Assembly: GCA_002298995.1 (NCBI GenBank)
Contig: DBMO01000034.1
Coordinates: forward strand, 62,001 to 126,000
DNA length: 64,000 nucleotides
Direction of reading: 5' to 3'
Source: Desulfarculales bacterium UBA696
Lineage (GTDB): Bacteria; Desulfobacterota; Syntrophobacteria; Syntrophobacterales; Syntrophobacteraceae
Below are positions 61,594 to 64,000 of the stretch, in pieces; position 1 is the stretch's first letter, and each line of letters opens with the position of its first letter. Both the position numbers and the translations under genes were made by a program. Under the pieces are notes generated by a model. The model had not been told where the DNA came from, made no database searches, and saw only the letters and a program-made list of their open reading frames with translations.

Positions 61594-63366
61594 TCATATT
61601 CGGAGCCCCGCCTTTCGTAATCCGACGAACAGGATCTCACGCACCTCGGATTCCTTGATAAAAATACGGATTGACTCCGGACCGCAAGAGCAGAAATCCG
61701 GATTAAGCTCGATTATCTTCTTAACAGCGGATGCCGCCTCCCTATCTCGCCCGAGATAGGCCAGTGCGACAGCCCGGAGCAGCGGATCCCAAAACAGCTT
61801 CGGTGTATTGAAGTTTTCCGCTTCTTTCAATGCTTCTCCAAACCGTCCATGGCGGCAATAATTCAAATAAGGAGCCAAACGGAACCACCCGGGATAAAAT
61901 GGATTCAACTCCAGTCCCTTTTCCAGCAGATACAGACCTCGCTCCCACTCTCCATAGAGCGAAATTGCCCAGCCAAGAGGAGCAATGCAATCGGGTGAGT
62001 TGGGGTGGAGTGAAAGCAATTCCTCAGCCTCTCGAAAAAAAGTCTCTTTTTGGCCCGATACGAAAAGAACGTAGGCGAGCAATATGCGAGCCAGCTGGTT
62101 TTCAGGTTCCAGCAATAAACCCTGTCTTGCAAATTCAAGAGCTCTGTCGAGTAAATCCTTCTCCTCGGGATTGAAGAAAGCGTATTGATTTGCAAAGAGG
62201 CAGGAGAGCATGGATAAAGTCAGACCGGATTCAGGATTCATAGACATTACATGCTCCAGGGCTTCGAGAGCATTGGCATGCCCTCGTGGCGATAACTCGA
62301 TCTGATACTGGCTGAACCTGAAGAAAGCTTCATAGATATTAATATTGCCGATCCCCTGCATTCGGGACTCACTAAATAGTTTTCTTGGAATTATTCCAAA
62401 CACTCCTCCGATTCTTCCTGCTACACCCTGGGCTATTTCTTCCTGAAGACCTATGGCTCTGTTGGATTCGAGACTGCGTTTGTATTGCTCTCCCCAGATC
62501 TGCATACCCGTCGAAGTATCGATCAGTCGGAGGTTGAACTTGATATTTCGCTCCTCTTTGCGAAGACTTCCTTCCAGAAAGAATCTCACTCCAAGTTTTC
62601 GACCGATTGCTCGTGCCCCAATCGGCTTTCCTTTCCACTGAGTGGTGGAATGGGATGCATTAACCCGCAAAGCAGGACAGTGGGCGAGTTCAATCATAAG
62701 CTCCTCGGTTAAGCCGTCGGCCATGCAGCCTTGGTCGGGATCACCCGTTAAGTTGACAAGTGGCATAACCGCAATCGAGGCGCCATTCTCAACATGGCAT
62801 GGAGTGTTCTCGGCAGAGCTTTGAGGAGGTTTTTCTTCTGGAAGTATCATTCCGTCAGGTTTTTGTGACCGCAAAATCCGCAGCTTTTCCGGTATCGTCC
62901 TCGAAAAATTCGGTATGTAGCTCCCTTTGCCGATCTCAATTCTCAAGGGGTCCCATTTGCCATATCCCGTGTAATAATGGGCCAATGTCCTTCTGAGCCT
63001 TCCGGCCTGAATTCGAACAATAGGATCTATAGTTGGATCGAAATCACTTCTTCTGCCGAAAACCTGAGTTGCCACCGTATAACCTTTGATCTCATGGGAT
63101 CGTCCGGCAAGTGTTTCCTCCACTACAAAAGTCAAAAAACCGCGCAGCATGGCCTTGTCTTTGAAATCTGGGCTCTCAAGGATGCATTCAAGCTCCTTGA
63201 TAATGGCTTCATCCGGAATAGCCTCTGACTTGAAAGGGTGACCCATCGATAACCCTGATTCAGCGTTAAGGCCAGTGCTGTTACCGTGAAGTACCTCGGA
63301 TTGAATATTAAACCGGTTTTTTAAAACTTGAGGAGCATCAAGAGTTAGGTTTGGAAATTCACTCAT
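61594..63366 (-). CDS. Winged-helix-like/TolB-N/TPR regulatory protein (adenylate-cyclase-annotated type)
   Basis: This 590-aa soluble protein has at residues 60-170 the domain with LRGFLTFVVEETLAGRSHEIKGYTVATQVFGR and PIVRIQAGRLRRTLAHYY, found in bacterial transcriptional-regulator-like proteins often mislabelled adenylate cyclase. Residues about 200-330 are a FlgO/TolB-N-like segment (ASIAVMPLVNLTGDPDQG, GLTEELMIELA). The C-terminal half has TPR-type helical repeats (LEFARQGLLLEPENQLARIL, GLYLLEKGLELNPFYPGW). No nucleotide cyclase catalytic motif is present, so cAMP synthesis is not expected. It is a single gene on the minus strand; its role is unknown. Confidence 0.75.
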   Translation of the reverse strand: MSEFPNLTLDAPQVLKNRFNIQSEVLHGNSTGLNAESGLSMGHPFKSEAIPDEAIIKELECILESPDFKDKAMLRGFLTFVVEETLAGRSHEIKGYTVATQVFGRRSDFDPTIDPIVRIQAGRLRRTLAHYYTGYGKWDPLRIEIGKGSYIPNFSRTIPEKLRILRSQKPDGMILPEEKPPQSSAENTPCHVENGASIAVMPLVNLTGDPDQGCMADGLTEELMIELAHCPALRVNASHSTTQWKGKPIGARAIGRKLGVRFFLEGSLRKEERNIKFNLRLIDTSTGMQIWGEQYKRSLESNRAIGLQEEIAQGVAGRIGGVFGIIPRKLFSESRMQGIGNINIYEAFFRFSQYQIELSPRGHANALEALEHVMSMNPESGLTLSMLSCLFANQYAFFNPEEKDLLDRALEFARQGLLLEPENQLARILLAYVLFVSGQKETFFREAEELLSLHPNSPDCIAPLGWAISLYGEWERGLYLLEKGLELNPFYPGWFRLAPYLNYCRHGRFGEALKEAENFNTPKLFWDPLLRAVALAYLGRDREAASAVKKIIELNPDFCSCGPESIRIFIKESEVREILFVGLRKAGLRI

Positions 63367-64000
63367 TGCATGATTCCTCTCTAAGGTACTGTTCGGAAGC
63401 TGATAACAGCGGGATTTGACGATGATCCCGGGTTCATAATGGCAAGTGTTTAGAGTTGAAAGCAGATGTTTCGATGATGAGCGATTTTCGTGCCACCAGC
63501 GACGTGGATTCTGGCAAGTAGTTAGATGGCTGAAAACTCAAGAAATTTGTTTGGGAGAAGTCTATTTTCCCTGTGAAAGTGTTCCCCTGCAGTTTGGGAT
63601 GCTTTGGGAAATTTCCAAACTATTGGGATTTATGGCCCACATTCTCCGGGACTCCAGAAGATAGTCAGCTAAATTGAGAACACCACTCCAGAATCTGTGT
63701 GGAGAATGCGTACCGTTCAAGCTGATCCGTAAATGCCTTGCTACTTCGATCTGTTCCTTACTGCTGGTACATCCTGCTATGTACTTGGGGCGGTTTAACA
63801 ATAGCAAACTGATACGGTCTCATTATCAAGATTAAGGCTTCATCTCTCACGGCGATGCCTTTCAGAAATTGCCCTTCATTCCCTTGCCTTATAGGAAACG
63901 GCAAATTGTTCCCAGGGGATCTTAATTATTGGAACCATGCTGGACATGGATTCAGTTTTCTGCTAATGTTGTAAGCGTTTCAAATCAGAGGCTTCAAATT
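63367..64000. other. Right-hand end, no gene recognised
   Basis: This 634-bp stretch has two short open frames (63446-63664 plus, 63562-63807 minus). They lack good ribosome sites and family resemblance. Promoter elements for the minus-strand gene at 63366 should be here but could not be assigned. Confidence 0.45.

Overview
The window looks like chromosomal DNA of an anaerobic Deltaproteobacterium (Desulfobacterota, Syntrophobacter-like). The reasons are aspartase with DcuA, Pta-AckA, a family I CoA-transferase, large multi-PAS kinases with a sigma-54 regulator, and many envelope lipoproteins. The lineage is an inference from gene content; no marker gene was available to test it.

Layout. 0-0.7 kb: tRNA-Val, tRNA-Asp, a terminator and the C-terminal remnant of a tyrosine integrase. 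0.7-4.1 kb (minus strand): exported protein, DcuA and aspartase. 5.1-9.0 kb: a sensor kinase with a periplasmic-binding-like sensor, then a response-regulator receiver fused through a membrane helix to a rhodanese domain lacking its cysteine, then a MauE/DoxX-like membrane protein. 9.1-14.7 kb: patatin lipoprotein, orphan solute-binding protein, glycosyltransferase remnant, sulfotransferase and ABM monooxygenase. 14.9-22.4 kb: RND tripartite efflux operon and DUF2254. 22.5-33.3 kb: a run of exported envelope proteins (DUF3300, DUF2950, DUF2092, glycine-rich) around an Mla/PqiC-type lipid transporter. 33.5-41.3 kb: AI-2E-type permease, then a seven-gene operon (DUF3141 PhaC-like hydrolase, FabI, SnoaL, a Gly-rich WxN-repeat precursor peptide, a Cys-motif companion, a radical SAM/SPASM enzyme, SYLF protein) closed by a strong terminator. 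41.3-48.8 kb (minus): lipoprotein, GNAT, AckA, Pta, AspT-type antiporter and K+ channel. 49.1-52.6 kb: deleted MBL-fold gene, CoA-transferase, SDR and a small lipoprotein. 53.0-60.5 kb (minus): a second kinase/regulator module paralogous to the one at 5-8.5 kb, but with a sigma-54 output. 60.9-64.0 kb: a frame-broken CxxC fragment, a TolB/TPR transcriptional-regulator-like protein and 0.6 kb without a recognisable gene.

The most notable systems are: (1) the radical-SAM cyclophane (triceptide, GrrA/GrrM-like) peptide cluster, whose precursor has six evenly spaced W-x-N motifs and a Tat-like leader, inside a lipid-metabolism operon; (2) a four-copy dispersed operator-like motif, GTnAC-n-GTAAC-N9-10-GTTACTT, always in the same orientation upstream of a gene or gene remnant; (3) the receiver-TM-pseudorhodanese/MauE signalling fusion and its duplicated partner locus.
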